Shown: positions 35,769-43,590 of the stretch, one piece after another
Layout of the letters: every line of letters starts with the position of its first letter
Numbering within the stretch: position 1 is the first letter of the stretch
From: Actinokineospora alba
GTDB taxonomy: Bacteria > Actinomycetota > Actinomycetes > Mycobacteriales > Pseudonocardiaceae
Length of the DNA stretch: 64,000 bases
NCBI RefSeq assembly: GCF_004362515.1
Contig: NZ_SNXU01000001.1
Coordinates: 868,001 to 932,000, forward strand
Direction: 5' to 3'
Notes under the pieces: model-generated
What the model was told of the DNA's origin: nothing
Seen by the model: only the letters and a program-made list of their open reading frames with translations
Database searches by the model: none
Translations under genes and position numbers: made by a program

Positions 35769-36306
35769 GCGTATTTAGAGGGTCGGGTCCCGGTGGTTTC
35801 TTACGTCAGCGCGTGCTTTCGCGACTTCCTCGTCCACTCAAACGCGTACGACGTCATCGAGTACGAAGTGGAGCATCAAAGGGTGTTAGATCAGTTGACG
35901 AGCTAGTCGACGTCGGCGAGTGGCGCTCGCCATGACATGAAACCGACCCAGGCCAATGCCCTCGCGCTGTTGCGGACGGCTGGGGCCCAGCCGTCGGTCC
36001 ATATCTCCTGGGCGTTGCGGACGCAGATCTTCAGGGTGAACCGGCACAAACGCGTCAATGCACATCGCAATCGACCCTAGGGGGCGGGCTTCCAGGGGCG
36101 TCCGTTGCGATCACGGCGAGCTTCTCCGCATCGAACTAAGCGAGCCACCTGGCGGGGCCGCTGCAGGTTTGGTCCGCAGCTTCTTCGACCCGTCGAAGTC
36201 ACCACATCGGAATCCGCCGATCGCGACACGCCGAACGGATGATCGTTGCAACGAGTGGAGCTTGCGCAGCGATGTGACATGAGATGCGCCAACTTGAGGA
36301 GGATGC
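35769..36306. other. 538-bp intergenic stretch at the left border of an AT-richer island
   Basis: No convincing gene is seen. A plus-strand frame of 47 codons at 35937-36080 begins ATGAAACCGACC and has fairly normal codon use; it could be a small or decayed gene, but nothing supports expression. Base composition falls towards the nuclease-ATPase gene, which has a strong GAGGAGG Shine-Dalgarno at 36296-36302. No tRNA, direct repeat or transposase remnant was recognised at the border. Confidence 0.5.
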
Positions 36307-38766
36307 ATGGAGCCTGTTGATTCTGCCTTCTCTCGGTTCGAGGAATTGCGGACCGAAATCGCCGACTACGGAACCTCGATCATCACAGAAGCTGATACCA
36401 GGCTCAAGGTAATCGACCGGATCTTCACCGAAGTTTTGGGATGGCCGCATGGCTCGATCCTAACCGAAGACACCTCATCCGCCGGTTTTCTCGACTACAA
36501 CTTTCAAGTGGAGAATCGGTCGCGACTTATCGTTGAGGCGAAAAAAGATGAAAGGCCGCTGGGCGTTTCCAACAAGCCCGCTAAGCGTGGCTTTCTAATC
36601 AAGGGGCCTGTATTCGCCGAGCAAGCCGCCCGAGAGGGCATCGCACAGGCTATACGATATTGTGGTGCAAAAAACGCGGAACTAGCGTGCGTAACAAACG
36701 GTGCCGAATGGATTGTATTCCGTGGAACTCGACTCGGAGATGGACTCGACACGGATCAAGGGTGCGCCTTTATCTTCGGTTCTCTATCTCAAATTTCGAA
36801 TAACTTCGCACTGTTTTTTGACCTTCTTTCGCGCGATTCTGTAAGGACCTTCAATTTTCGACCACACTTCCAAGAGGTGGAAGGAATTCGGATTCGAGCG
36901 TCTGAATTCAGTCGCTCGTTAATCCAACCAGGCGTGACCCGACGAATCCCGGTAGGCGACTTGGCGGCGGACGTCGACAGAGTAATGGCAACATTTTTTG
37001 ACCGGTTGACTGGCGCCCAGGACCCAGAGCTCATAGTCGAATGCTTTGTTGAAACCGCTGAAAGTCGAGCGGCCGACTCGCAATTAGCCAAAGTTTCCGA
37101 GGACTTGATCGGCAAGATTCGGAGCTTGGACACTGGAGAGGGCGGGGCACTCAGTCGCGTAATTGAAAGGGCCACACAGGTCAAGCGACACGAATTTGTG
37201 GTCATTGTAGGCCACAAAGGTTCCGGAAAGAGCACCTTCATTACTAGGTTTTTCCAAAAAGTCCTTCGCCGTGAGATTGCGCGAGAATGCATATCACTAA
37301 GAGTAAACCTAGCCGATAGCACTGGGGATGGGGCGTCAATAGTCGAGTGGCTCGATCGCCACTTCCTGACCGAGTTGGAGCGGGCCCTTTTTGGAGTTGA
37401 CGCACCTGAGTTCGACGAACTTCAGGGAATTTTCTTCGACGAGTACAAGCGCCTGATTGCTGGACCATATGCGGCGCTGTACCGAAAAGACAAGAATGAA
37501 TTCAAGATCGAGTTCGGAAGGTGGCTGGAAGCTCTCCGAACCGCAAATCCTAACGAATACATCGTCGGTTTGGTTCGTCACGCGGTCAACAGTCGAAAAA
37601 AACTCCCTGTCATCGTTCTCGACAATGCCGACCATTTTGACGTGGATTTTCAGCAACGAGTTTACCAGTATGCGCGGTCAATATACGAGCGCGAAGTCTG
37701 TCTCGTCATAATGCCCATTACAGACCGTACTAGTTGGCAGCTATCAAAGCATGGCGCGTTCCAATCATTCGAGCATGAGACCTTATTTCTACCGACGCCA
37801 CTAACGCAGCACGTCTTGAACAAACGGGTGCAATATCTTCACGAAAAGATTGAGAACGGTCGCCAGAAGCCTAGCGACCGCTACTTTGTCAAGAATGGGA
37901 TCAGTCTCAGCCTTAAAGACCTTGTCGCGTTCTCTAAATCCTTGACGGCAATATTCCTAGAGACTGCTGAAACCTCCCACTGGATCGGCTGTCTAGCGAA
38001 TCGAGACGTGCGGCGAGCATTGGAAATTGCGAGATCTCTCGTGACATCAGCCAACCTCCGAGTCGAGGACTTGCTCAAGGCGTACTTGACAGGGACGGCG
38101 GCGCCGGTAAGTCGGAACCGCGTTGCGGCAGCACTAATCCGTGGTAACTATCGGAACTACCCTGCAGGAAATCATAAATTCGTTCAAAATGTATTCACAC
38201 TGTCTGCTGATTCCGACGCCTCGCCGTTGCTTGGACTGCGCATCCTGCAACTTTTGAAAGACCGCGCTTCCGCAGCTGTGGACGATGATGATTACCAGAT
38301 CGGGATCGAAGAGATAATCCAATACATGGCCCTGATGGGGATCGACTCTCGGGCTACTACTTCCTGCCTCGATCTCATGCTCAAAAGTGGCCTAGTCTTG
38401 CCTAATGACCCCACTATCGATGCCGTCGCAGATGTTCGACAAGTCGAAATCAGCCCCTCTGGCGAGCAACATCATTTTTGGGCCATAGGAAACTTTGAAT
38501 ACTTGTCAGCAATGGCTGACGTGACTCCAATTCTAGACGAAGAGACGTATGTACATATGGAAACTTCTTTGGGTCCAACGAAAAAATGGTGGAAAGAAAA
38601 GACGTCCATCTTCGTTGGGTACCTATTATCCGAGGATGCAATCTCGTGTACGGTTTTCGATCACGTCTCATACGAGGGCCAACGAAGGATAGCCGCGCAC
38701 CTCGGGCGGACTAAGAATCGACTCGAAGATGGAGGCAATCCGCCGTTAGTAAATACTCACAATTAA
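36307..38766 (+). CDS. HsdR-type nuclease domain fused to a P-loop ATPase (defence candidate)
   Basis: An 819-residue soluble protein. Residues 20-145 match the N-terminal nuclease domain of type I restriction HsdR subunits: EADTRLKVIDRIFTEVLGW (28-46), a PD-(D/E)xK core with Asp63 (FLDY), Glu77 and Lys79 (IVEAKK), the QxxxY motif Gln114-Tyr118, and CVTNGAEWIVFRG (128-140). A linker leads to a STAND/AAA-like ATPase: Walker A GHKGSGKST (302-310), Walker B PVIVLDNAD (434-442) and a sensor-like LVIMPITDRTSW. The C-terminal 300 residues are helical and winged-helix-like without clear repeats. No helicase, methylase or specificity subunit is nearby. The gene is AT-richer, with codons rare in its neighbours, and stands alone, which suggests horizontal transfer and an ATP-gated nuclease of antiphage type (inference). 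Confidence 0.5.
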   Translation: MEPVDSAFSRFEELRTEIADYGTSIITEADTRLKVIDRIFTEVLGWPHGSILTEDTSSAGFLDYNFQVENRSRLIVEAKKDERPLGVSNKPAKRGFLIKGPVFAEQAAREGIAQAIRYCGAKNAELACVTNGAEWIVFRGTRLGDGLDTDQGCAFIFGSLSQISNNFALFFDLLSRDSVRTFNFRPHFQEVEGIRIRASEFSRSLIQPGVTRRIPVGDLAADVDRVMATFFDRLTGAQDPELIVECFVETAESRAADSQLAKVSEDLIGKIRSLDTGEGGALSRVIERATQVKRHEFVVIVGHKGSGKSTFITRFFQKVLRREIARECISLRVNLADSTGDGASIVEWLDRHFLTELERALFGVDAPEFDELQGIFFDEYKRLIAGPYAALYRKDKNEFKIEFGRWLEALRTANPNEYIVGLVRHAVNSRKKLPVIVLDNADHFDVDFQQRVYQYARSIYEREVCLVIMPITDRTSWQLSKHGAFQSFEHETLFLPTPLTQHVLNKRVQYLHEKIENGRQKPSDRYFVKNGISLSLKDLVAFSKSLTAIFLETAETSHWIGCLANRDVRRALEIARSLVTSANLRVEDLLKAYLTGTAAPVSRNRVAAALIRGNYRNYPAGNHKFVQNVFTLSADSDASPLLGLRILQLLKDRASAAVDDDDYQIGIEEIIQYMALMGIDSRATTSCLDLMLKSGLVLPNDPTIDAVADVRQVEISPSGEQHHFWAIGNFEYLSAMADVTPILDEETYVHMETSLGPTKKWWKEKTSIFVGYLLSEDAISCTVFDHVSYEGQRRIAAHLGRTKNRLEDGGNPPLVNTHN

Positions 38767-38828
38767 AAGCGCTTCAGTGCGCACCATCCGCAGCCAGGCA
38801 GGCCACAGATCGCCACTGCGATCGGCGG

Positions 38829-38858
38829 AGGGGTTGTCCTCCTCCTTGGACAACCCCT
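38829..38858 (-). terminator. Terminator of the small membrane protein gene
   Basis: Perfect 11-bp arms aggggttgtcc (38829-38839) and ggacaacccct (38848-38858) with an 8-base loop, just past the minus-strand stop at 38873. Confidence 0.5.
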
Positions 38859-38872
38859 TCGTTGTGCCGTAC

Positions 38873-39274
38873 TCACTTCGCCTTGAGGACCGCCATCCAC
38901 TGGAGTCCGGCGAACACGGCGACGGTCCCCGCCTGCATGACCGTCCACACCACGCCGATCGTGTTGGCGCCGAACGGGTTGAAAGCGGCCACGGCCAGGC
39001 TGGCGACGACCCAGGCGAGATTGAACTCGATGACGAAGCCCGCACCCCGAAGCGGGTTTCGGCTCATCGCGATCGCGCCCACGGCCAGGCCGAACACGAC
39101 CAGGGCGATGCCGATGGGCACCAACGCCCCCGTTGAGACGCCGAGCAGGTCACCGATCCACACCGGGGCGATGACGTAGGCCAGGCCGTTTCCGCCCGAG
39201 ACGAGGGCGTCCAGGGTGAGGAAGCGGCGGAGGAGGGTGGCGGGCTGGGTGGCGGTGAGGCTGGCGGTGGTCAT
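38873..39274 (-). CDS. Four-helix membrane protein, unknown function
   Basis: A 133-residue protein with four predicted transmembrane helices (around residues 20-45, 52-71, 80-103 and 108-128). The sequence between the first helices, LDALVSGGNGLAYVIAPVWIG, resembles small integral membrane proteins common in actinobacteria, whose role is unknown. The ATG at 39274 has GGGAG just upstream; a longer start at 39301 is less likely. It is divergent from the PRPP-synthetase homologue, with 89 bp shared between them. Confidence 0.5.
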   Translation of the reverse strand: MTTASLTATQPATLLRRFLTLDALVSGGNGLAYVIAPVWIGDLLGVSTGALVPIGIALVVFGLAVGAIAMSRNPLRGAGFVIEFNLAWVVASLAVAAFNPFGANTIGVVWTVMQAGTVAVFAGLQWMAVLKAK

Positions 39275-39331
39275 TGCTTCTCCCTTGGTTGCGCTTGTCA
39301 CCAGCGTCGCGCGTCACCTGCGGGAAAGCGA

Positions 39332-39346
39332 TTACCTCGCAGGTAA
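39332..39346. promoter_or_regulatory. Inverted repeat in the prs-like promoter
   Basis: TTACCT-CGC-AGGTAA is a perfect 6-bp inverted repeat. A TACCCT -10 box (39352-39357) follows and the GTG start lies 6 bp further, so a protein bound here would cover the -35 region and probably repress. The repeat lies in the shared divergent promoter region. Confidence 0.5.
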
Positions 39347-39363
39347 AGCGCTACCCTCAGCCC

Positions 39364-40308
39364 GTGCGAGACATCGTTGCGTTCAGCGGTAGTGCCCATC
39401 CCGATCTGGCCCGTGAGATCTGTGCCCAGCTGAAAGTCGAGCTGAGCCCGGTCCGCGTCCAGCGGTTCGCCAACGACTGTCTCGAGGTGCAGCTGCAGGC
39501 CAACTGCCGCGAGCGGGACGTGTTCCTGATCCAGCCGCTGGTGAAGCCCGTCCAGGAGCACCTCGTCGAGTTGCTCCTCATGTTGGACGCGGCCCGTGGG
39601 GCTTCGGCGGCGCGGATCACGGTCGTCATGCCGCACTACGCCTACGCGCGGTCGGACAAGAAGGACGCGCCGCGGATTTCCATCGGTGGGCGGTTGGTGG
39701 CCGACCTGATGGTCGCCGCGGGCGCCCACCGGGTGCTGGCGATGACGCTGCACTCGCCGCAGGTGCACGGGTTCTTCAGCGTCCCGGTGGACCACCTGCA
39801 CGCCCTGCGCGAACTCGCCGGCCACTTCCGCCAGTACGACCTGAGCAACACCACCGTCGTCTCCCCCGACCTCGGCAACGCCAAGGAGGCGGCCCACTTC
39901 GCCCGCCTGCTCGACGTCAAGGTCGCGGCCGGGGCCAAGCAGCGGTTCGCCGACGACGACGTGCGGATCAGCTCCATCATCGGTGACGTCACCGACCGCG
40001 ACATCATTGTGCTCGACGACGAGATCGCCAAGGGCAGCACGGTGATCGAACTGCTCGCCCGGCTGCGCGAACTCGGCGCCCGGTCGATCCGGGTGGCCTG
40101 CACGCACGGGCTGTTCGCGCAGGGCGCACTGTCGCGGATCGGGGACCAGCCGGACGTGCTGGAGATCGTCTGCACCAACACCGTGCCCATCCCGGATGAG
40201 GAGCGGACGCCGAAGCTGAAGGTCCTGTCCATCGCCCCCGCCCTGGCCGAGGCGATGCAGCGGATCCACGACGGCGAGTCGGTCAGCGCACTTTTCGACG
40301 CGCCCTGA
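39364..40308 (+). CDS. Ribose-phosphate pyrophosphokinase homologue with altered PRPP loop
   Basis: A 314-residue protein of the PRPP synthetase family with normal length and order of segments: IVAFSGSAHPDLAREI, the flexible loop region MPHYAYARSDKKDAPRIS and LHSPQVHGFF. The canonical ribose-5-phosphate loop DD(M/I)IDTGGT is replaced by DDEIAKGST, and the SPDxGG segment reads SPDLGNAKEA. These differences suggest a second, specialised or regulatory homologue rather than the housekeeping enzyme. The start is a leaderless GTG. Confidence 0.5.
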   Translation: MRDIVAFSGSAHPDLAREICAQLKVELSPVRVQRFANDCLEVQLQANCRERDVFLIQPLVKPVQEHLVELLLMLDAARGASAARITVVMPHYAYARSDKKDAPRISIGGRLVADLMVAAGAHRVLAMTLHSPQVHGFFSVPVDHLHALRELAGHFRQYDLSNTTVVSPDLGNAKEAAHFARLLDVKVAAGAKQRFADDDVRISSIIGDVTDRDIIVLDDEIAKGSTVIELLARLRELGARSIRVACTHGLFAQGALSRIGDQPDVLEIVCTNTVPIPDEERTPKLKVLSIAPALAEAMQRIHDGESVSALFDAP

Positions 40309-40375
40309 TCTCCAGTGGCGTAGATCACCAGTTTTCGCCTGACCCTGAATTGGTTAGTTATTACCGTCCTGAACC

Positions 40376-40681
40376 ATGATGAAGAAGCTTTCAGCCACTG
40401 TCGGTTCCATCGCGCTCGCCGGTGCGCTGCTCGTCGGCGGCGCGGGAACCGCGCAGGCCGACATGGTCTGCTACAACAACTGGACCGCGTCCGACGGCCA
40501 CAGCGCCGGGATCACGTGCAACTACGTGAACGACCGCCCCTACTACTACTTCACGATGAAGGCCTGCAGCTCCGGCGGATGCACCACGGTGGGCTCGAAG
40601 ACCGTGCCGGTGGGCCAGCCCTCGACCCTGTCCACCGCCGGCTACGTGGCAGGCGACAAGACCATCATCGCTGTCTGGTAA
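40376..40681 (+). CDS. Small secreted Cys-containing protein
   Basis: A 101-residue protein with a clear Sec signal peptide (MMKK, then a hydrophobic stretch, cleavage after AQA near residue 28). The mature part of about 73 residues is rich in Tyr, Ser, Thr and Gly and has four Cys, enough for two disulfides. A TACCGT box (40362-40367) precedes the first ATG by 8 bp. Which of the two adjacent ATG codons is used cannot be told. The function is unknown; it could be a small secreted effector, inhibitor or surface protein. Confidence 0.5.
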   Translation: MMKKLSATVGSIALAGALLVGGAGTAQADMVCYNNWTASDGHSAGITCNYVNDRPYYYFTMKACSSGGCTTVGSKTVPVGQPSTLSTAGYVAGDKTIIAVW

Positions 40682-40713
40682 TCGTCGGATCTGGGGTGAC
40701 GTAGGAGTCTCCG

Positions 40714-40747
40714 CCGCCATGATCATCCGATTGGGTGATCATGGCGG
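40714..40747 (+). terminator. Terminator after the small secreted protein
   Basis: Perfect 12-bp arms ccgccatgatca (40714-40725) and tgatcatggcgg (40736-40747) with a 10-base loop. Confidence 0.5.
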
Positions 40748-40823
40748 GTTTCCGCTCACGTTCTCGATCTCCTCGACGACTCCCTACTGCCGCTGGTGAT
40801 CAGCGGTGACGAGGGGGACACGA

Positions 40824-41513
40824 GTGGGGCAAAGCCGAAACGACGACGGCACATTCGGGGAATCGGACGGCGAGGGCAACGGCAAAGGCAAAGCCGCGGC
40901 AGGTCTCGTTGCCCTCGGAACAGCCGGCGCCATCGCGATGAGTGCCGTCGGCGGCGGTGCCGCCGCCAGCGGCGGCGCGGGTGCGGGTGGGGTCGCGGCG
41001 GAGTCCGCAGGACTGCCGGGAAATTTCGCCACGCGGGTGAGCAAGGGCAAGAAGTCGGCGCGCAAAGGGAAAGCCGACGATGCCTGGCGGGACCTGAACG
41101 TGAGCAAGCTCAAGGACCCGGCGAAGAAGGCCCTCGATTGCGCGGTCAACTCCTATGGGCAGGTTAGGAACTTCTTCCTCCGCAATCCCTGTAAGACGCT
41201 TGACCGGCAGCTCTTCACGTTGGCGGACACGGCCGGAAACAACTTTGTGGTCTCGGTGTCGTGGGTGCGCATGCGGGACCGTGGCGATGTCAGCGAGCTC
41301 AAGACGCTGATCGACACCGATGGCACCGGAAGTGTTGCGCCGCTTGGGTTCGCGGTGTTGAAGAGCCAGGGTGTCCGGTTCACTGGGGTGCCGTTCAAAT
41401 CGGACCCGAAGGGGAACGTGTTGGTCGTGGCCGAAGCCGCGGTGGCGTCGGGCAAGCCTGACCCCGCGCTGATGGAGGCGGCGGTGGAAATCGCGGTGGA
41501 GTTGCCCGGCTAG
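40824..41513 (+). CDS. Hypothetical protein with Gly/Ala-rich hydrophobic segment
   Basis: A 229-residue protein that I do not recognise. A short polar N-terminus is followed by a Gly/Ala-rich hydrophobic segment (about 25-62) that may insert in a membrane, a basic stretch (KGKKSARKGK), and a folded C-terminal domain with two Cys (LDCAVNSYG, RNPCKTLD). The GTG at 40824 is preferred because GAGGGGG lies about 7 bp upstream; another in-frame GTG is at 40806. It overlaps no neighbour and stands 19 bp before the acetyltransferase. Confidence 0.5.
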   Translation: MGQSRNDDGTFGESDGEGNGKGKAAAGLVALGTAGAIAMSAVGGGAAASGGAGAGGVAAESAGLPGNFATRVSKGKKSARKGKADDAWRDLNVSKLKDPAKKALDCAVNSYGQVRNFFLRNPCKTLDRQLFTLADTAGNNFVVSVSWVRMRDRGDVSELKTLIDTDGTGSVAPLGFAVLKSQGVRFTGVPFKSDPKGNVLVVAEAAVASGKPDPALMEAAVEIAVELPG

Positions 41514-41532
41514 CCGCGTTACGGTCGCGCAC

Positions 41533-42012
41533 GTGCCCGAACTCGTCCGTCTCCACCTTGATCACGCACCGGCCGTTCTCGCGTTCGAACGGGAGAACCG
41601 GACGTACTTCGCGGCGTCGGTCCCCGATCGCGGCGACGACTATTTCGCAAATTTCGACGAGCGGCACCGTGCCCTGCTCGAAGAGCAGGACGCCGGGGTG
41701 TGCCGGTTCCACCTCCTCATGGACGACGGTGAGGTGCTCGGGCGGGTCAACCTGTTCGACCTCGCGGACGGCTGCGCCGAACTCGGGTTCCGGATCGCGG
41801 AGAAGGCGGCGGGCCGGGGTCTTGCCACGAAGGCGGTCGCCGAGGTCTGCGCGCTGGCTGTCGAGGCATACGGGCTGAGCAGCCTGCGGGCCGCGGCGAC
41901 TCTCACCAACGCCGGATCGCGTGCCGTGTTGACCAAGGCAGGGTTCACCGAGACCGGTGAGACTGTGCTGAGTGGACAGCCGGGACTCGCGTACGCGCTG
42001 AGCCTGCGCTAG
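41533..42012 (+). CDS. GNAT N-acetyltransferase, RimJ/RimL-like
   Basis: A 159-residue acetyltransferase. The acetyl-CoA site is visible as LGFRIAEKAAGRGLATKAVAEV (motif A, with RGLAT), followed by ATLTNAGSRAVLTKAGF (motif B) and the N-terminal LDHAPAVLAFERENRTYF. Such enzymes acetylate N-terminal amines of proteins or small amines. A TACGGT -10 box (41520-41525) lies 7 bp before the GTG, so it is leaderless. The stop overlaps the convergent small gene by 4 bp. Confidence 0.5.
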   Translation: MPELVRLHLDHAPAVLAFERENRTYFAASVPDRGDDYFANFDERHRALLEEQDAGVCRFHLLMDDGEVLGRVNLFDLADGCAELGFRIAEKAAGRGLATKAVAEVCALAVEAYGLSSLRAAATLTNAGSRAVLTKAGFTETGETVLSGQPGLAYALSLR

Positions 42013-42197
42013 GGCTCCAAGATGGCTTCCCTGCGGCAAAGCGTGGCCGCGGTGTCGAGGAGCGCGGCCAGGTCGGCCCACGGGCAGTTGGTGGGGCCTT
42101 CCGTGGTCGCGCGGACGACCAGTTCGCTGATCTTGTTGCGCAGCAGGACCAAGGCGTAGACGAGGTCGGTCTGTTCGAGCGAGAGATGCTCAGGCAC
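42009..42197 (-). CDS. Small hypothetical protein
   Basis: A 62-residue, mostly helical protein (EQTDLVYALVLLRNKISELVV) with two Cys. It overlaps the gene upstream by 8 bp and is therefore probably co-expressed with it. No family was recognised. Coding is supported by the overlap arrangement and normal codon use. Confidence 0.5.
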   Translation of the reverse strand: MPEHLSLEQTDLVYALVLLRNKISELVVRATTEGPTNCPWADLAALLDTAATLCRREAILEP

Positions 42198-42483
42198 GGT
42201 GGCGGCCCCGGGCCCAGATGTCGGCGAGGTGGCTCAGCAGGTGGTTGTCGGACCAGTCGCCGTGGGCGGCGGGGATGAAATCGACCAGGGGCTGGGCGCC
42301 TTCGAGGACCGGCCTGGGGAGGCTGTCCTTGATGATCAGGTAGCGCTTCTGCTCGATGCAGTTGCCGCGCATGACGGCGATGTAGCGGTCGCCTTTGGCC
42401 CAGCGGAAGGTGAAGCCGTGGGCGAAGAGGCGGGAGCAGGCGGTGGCTCCGGTGTAGGGGTGGGTCAGGCCCTGGACGCTCAT
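42190..42483 (-). CDS. Small hypothetical protein divergent from an XRE regulator
   Basis: A 97-residue soluble protein with FRWAKGDRYIAVMRGNCIEQKRYLI in the middle (split by Gly and Cys positions) and a His/Trp-rich C-terminus. No family was recognised. Its ATG directly follows one copy of the ACCGTTTCCCC operator word, so the XRE regulator encoded on the other strand probably controls it. It may be the effector of a two- or three-gene module with the XRE gene. Confidence 0.5.
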   Translation of the reverse strand: MSVQGLTHPYTGATACSRLFAHGFTFRWAKGDRYIAVMRGNCIEQKRYLIIKDSLPRPVLEGAQPLVDFIPAAHGDWSDNHLLSHLADIWARGRHRA

Positions 42484-42484
42484 A

Positions 42485-42566
42485 GGGGAAACGGTGCCGG
42501 AGCGCGAGATGTATCCAAAGGGGGAACGGTTCGGACGATCATGCGGTGGCTGATTACCGTTCCCCC
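42485..42566. promoter_or_regulatory. Three-copy operator between divergent genes
   Basis: GGGGGAACGGT (42520-42530) and ACCGTTCCCCC (42556-42566) are a perfect 11-bp inverted repeat. A third copy, GGGGAAACGGT (42485-42495), differs at one position and abuts the minus-strand ATG. The two same-strand copies start 35 bp apart and the inverted pair is centred 36 bp apart. This is the likely binding region of the adjacent XRE regulator. Confidence 0.5.
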
Positions 42567-42581
42567 TGGTGAGATCACCTC

Positions 42582-43427
42582 ATGCACAAGCACGGCGGCG
42601 CCCGGACGCGCGGACTCGCGGCAGAGTTGAAGGAGTTGCGCGCCCGCTCTGGAATGACCACTCGGGAAGTGGCTAAGCGGACGGGTTTCTCCATCGCGAC
42701 GGTGAATCGGATGGAGAACGGACGACGGCGGATCACCCCGGAGGATGCCGCTTCCCTACTCGCGGTCTACGGCGTAACGGGGGCGGCGCGGGCCAGAATC
42801 CTTGTTCTGGCAAGGGATTCCGACCTCTCGGGATGGTGGGAGACCGATGATGGGGACCTCCCGGTCCACCTGCCCGCCCTCGGTTGCTTCGAGGCGGATG
42901 CCAGCCGGATCGTTCACGTGGCGATGCTGCGCATCCCAGGACTCCTCCAGACCGCCGACTACATCCGCACCGCGCTGATCGCGGTGGATTTCCCCGCAGA
43001 GAAGCGGAAGTCGATGGCCGCCGCCCGCTTGCAGCGGCAGAAGGTGCTGCTTAGCCGCACCGCGCCGAACTACCTGGCGATCATCGACGAAGCTGCGCTT
43101 CGTCGACCGACTGGCAGCCGGGAACTGATGGCGGCGCAGTGCCACCACTTGGTGGCGATGGCCGAGCGCCCGCGCATCGATATACGGATCATCCCGTTCG
43201 ATCGCGGGTCGCATGCCGGCCTCGACGGCAGCTACGTGCAGATGGAGTTCGCCAAGGCCAGCCCGATCATCTACCTGGAGCTGGTGCAGTCATCGATGTT
43301 CCGCGATGCCGAACGCGAGGTCCGACCGTATCTGGATACGACAGATAAGCTGATGAAGGTCGCACTCAGTTCAGCCGAATCGGTGAAGTTTCTGCGGCGC
43401 TTGGCAGGCGAATACGGCCGGGAGTGA
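42582..43427 (+). CDS. XRE regulator of the Scr1/DUF5753 type
   Basis: A 281-residue protein. The N-terminal helix-turn-helix is LRARSGMTTREVAKRTGF followed by IATVNRMENGRR. The rest is the DUF5753 ligand or partner domain: SGWWETDDGDLP, FEADASRIVHV, PGLLQTADYIRT and MAERPRIDIRIIPF. In streptomycetes these regulators pair with small DUF397 proteins; here the neighbour is a different small protein on the opposite strand. The divergent arrangement with repeated operators suggests control of that gene. No strong Shine-Dalgarno is visible before the ATG. Confidence 0.5.
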   Translation: MHKHGGARTRGLAAELKELRARSGMTTREVAKRTGFSIATVNRMENGRRRITPEDAASLLAVYGVTGAARARILVLARDSDLSGWWETDDGDLPVHLPALGCFEADASRIVHVAMLRIPGLLQTADYIRTALIAVDFPAEKRKSMAAARLQRQKVLLSRTAPNYLAIIDEAALRRPTGSRELMAAQCHHLVAMAERPRIDIRIIPFDRGSHAGLDGSYVQMEFAKASPIIYLELVQSSMFRDAEREVRPYLDTTDKLMKVALSSAESVKFLRRLAGEYGRE

Positions 43428-43590
43428 AACAAAATGGATCTTGATCACGCACGGTGGCGAACTTCCACCCGAAGCGGTGGCGGCGAGTGTGTCGAGGTTG
43501 CGTTCGTGCCTGGGGAGGCAGCCGTGCGGGATTCCAAGAACCCTTGCGGGGGCACACTTCTGCTCCCCGAAAGCGCTTGGCGTTCCCTCC

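Noticed and set aside
35937..36080. 47-codon plus-strand frame left of the nuclease-ATPase
   Set aside because: Too short, no clear ribosome-binding site and no recognised family; kept only as a note in the intergenic entry.
36307..38766. Reading as a type I restriction endonuclease subunit
   Set aside because: The nuclease domain fits HsdR, but helicase motifs are missing, the ATPase is of another class, and no hsdM or hsdS gene is nearby.
35769..38828. Direct repeats flanking the island as attachment sites
   Set aside because: Comparison of both borders by eye showed no shared word long enough to call a duplication.
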